Program-made: the position numbers and the translations under genes | Origin: Dysgonomonas sp. | GTDB lineage: Bacteria > Bacteroidota > Bacteroidia > Bacteroidales > Dysgonomonadaceae | DNA length: 6,977 nucleotides | Reading direction: 5' to 3' | Assembly: GCA_003523545.1 (NCBI GenBank) | Contig: DQAM01000085.1 | Location: 1 to 6,977 of the forward strand | Notes under the pieces: model-generated | What the model saw: the letters and a program-made list of their open reading frames with translations, nothing else | The model's database searches: none | Told to the model about the DNA's origin: nothing | Shown: positions 6,253 to 6,977 of the stretch, one piece after another | How the letters are laid out: each line of letters opens with the position of its first letter | Position numbering within the stretch: position 1 is the stretch's first letter

Positions 6253-6936
6253 ATGCTCTCATTACTTGCTGAAAACTATCTAAAAAAACAAATCCGCGAT
6301 TCTAAATGGTATACGGAAGAGGATGCTACCGTTGAGTATTTTATTATTCAAGATATAGAGAATACAAATTTATTGCTCGAGTTACAATTACAATATTCGG
6401 GGTACCGTTTAGCAATAAAAGGTAGGGAAAACGATGCTTTCTTTCTTAACATTATTTCATCAAATGACATTCATAATAAAAAGTCATTAAAATATAAACA
6501 AGTGGATAAATGTATTTTATTCCGTGTCGAAGGTTTTGGTACTGCTCAATTTGGATTTTATATAACGCATACAGGAGAAATTGTAATTTATGGATATGAA
6601 ACACAAGAAAAAATAGTTCCTATAGCTAAATCAGTAGAAAAATTAATCGAAAAACAGGCTATGGCTGATGAGCTTGCTCGAAGAAATATAGTATCAACCA
6701 GATTTTACACTATTGAAAATGAAAAGGATATGAGAAGAACTTTAAGTGCATTTTATCCTAAAATAGATACATGTTCCGACCGCTATTCATCTTGGTATGG
6801 CTCAGCTAACTGTTTCTTTGAGTTATCACCTATGTTTGATGGTAATGATTTTTGTTTGGGTATATATACTAATGACCAAAATAAAAGTGATGAATTGTTT
6901 AAAGCGTTAAATAAACAATCAATAAAAAACAAATGA
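6253..6936 (+). CDS. Hypothetical protein, possible SUKH/SMI1-KNR4-like immunity protein
   Basis: A 227-aa soluble protein without signal peptide or membrane helix, so cytoplasmic. The ATG at 6253 is the first in frame after a TAA at 6235 and has no Shine-Dalgarno sequence. The order of features faintly recalls SUKH-superfamily proteins: a Trp followed by a helix (W19YTEEDATVEYFI), a strand with a YSGY turn (Y48-S-G-Y-R-L), a strand-turn-strand with Gly (F100-GFYITHTGEIVIYG), then a helix after a P-I-A-K-S segment (I124AKSVEKLIEKQ). This is pattern memory, not an alignment, and the family call is tentative. After about residue 150 comes a less familiar tail with three Cys (174, 187, 201). The gene is visibly AT-rich: positions 6541-6600 are 28% GC by hand count, against 48% at 3961-4020 in the operon. 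No toxin gene lies beside it in the window. Confidence 0.75.
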   Translation: MLSLLAENYLKKQIRDSKWYTEEDATVEYFIIQDIENTNLLLELQLQYSGYRLAIKGRENDAFFLNIISSNDIHNKKSLKYKQVDKCILFRVEGFGTAQFGFYITHTGEIVIYGYETQEKIVPIAKSVEKLIEKQAMADELARRNIVSTRFYTIENEKDMRRTLSAFYPKIDTCSDRYSSWYGSANCFFELSPMFDGNDFCLGIYTNDQNKSDELFKALNKQSIKNK

Positions 6937-6977
6937 GAATAGATATTTTATAACTATATAACTGTCAATTTTTTATA

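Noticed and set aside
6933..6953. ATG overlapping the stop of the orphan gene (ATGA) with a six-codon frame
   Set aside because: It closes after MRIDIL, too short to be a credible gene.

Overview
The window reads as chromosomal DNA from a member of the Bacteroidota, most likely Bacteroidales. The evidence is indirect. Two large tandem periplasmic proteins have the DUF3857 / transglutaminase-core layout typical of that phylum. Most starts lack a clear Shine-Dalgarno sequence. An exact TAnnTTTG box, the Bacteroides -7 promoter element, lies just upstream of the first operon gene. No RNA gene, insertion sequence, CRISPR array or integration site was found.

Layout. Positions 1-5940 hold six tightly packed minus-strand genes, read from right to left. 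First comes an exported DUF3857/transglutaminase-like protein with an intact Cys-His pair (5940-4090). It overlaps by 4 bp (ATGA) a second, longer exported paralogue whose catalytic Cys and His positions are Ala and Tyr (4093-2123). Next is a six-helix CDF-type cation transporter with an N-terminal HMA-like domain (2099-1296), a small predicted lipoprotein of unknown function (1253-777), and a GNAT acetyltransferase (753-259). The last gene, of unknown function, overlaps the GNAT gene by 4 bp (ATGA) and runs off the left edge (262-1). The gaps are only 23-42 bp and hold no convincing terminator, so one transcript from a promoter near 5971-5978 could cover all six.

Positions 5941-6252 are an AT-rich divergent intergenic region. 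It holds a near-perfect palindrome with facing TATATTTG boxes, a poly-A/T tract, and a nested pair of weaker inverted repeats. Beyond it, on the plus strand, a lone and visibly AT-rich gene (6253-6936) encodes a 227-aa cytoplasmic protein. It weakly resembles SUKH/SMI1-KNR4 immunity proteins and may have been acquired separately from the operon.

How the genes may work together: the transglutaminase-like pair should act in the periplasm and looks like an active/pseudoenzyme couple. The transporter, lipoprotein and GNAT could belong to an envelope or metal-stress context, but the sequence shows only co-transcription, not a shared pathway. The main points for follow-up are the active/inactive pair, the unusual CDF metal-site and domain arrangement, and the candidate orphan immunity gene with its odd upstream region.
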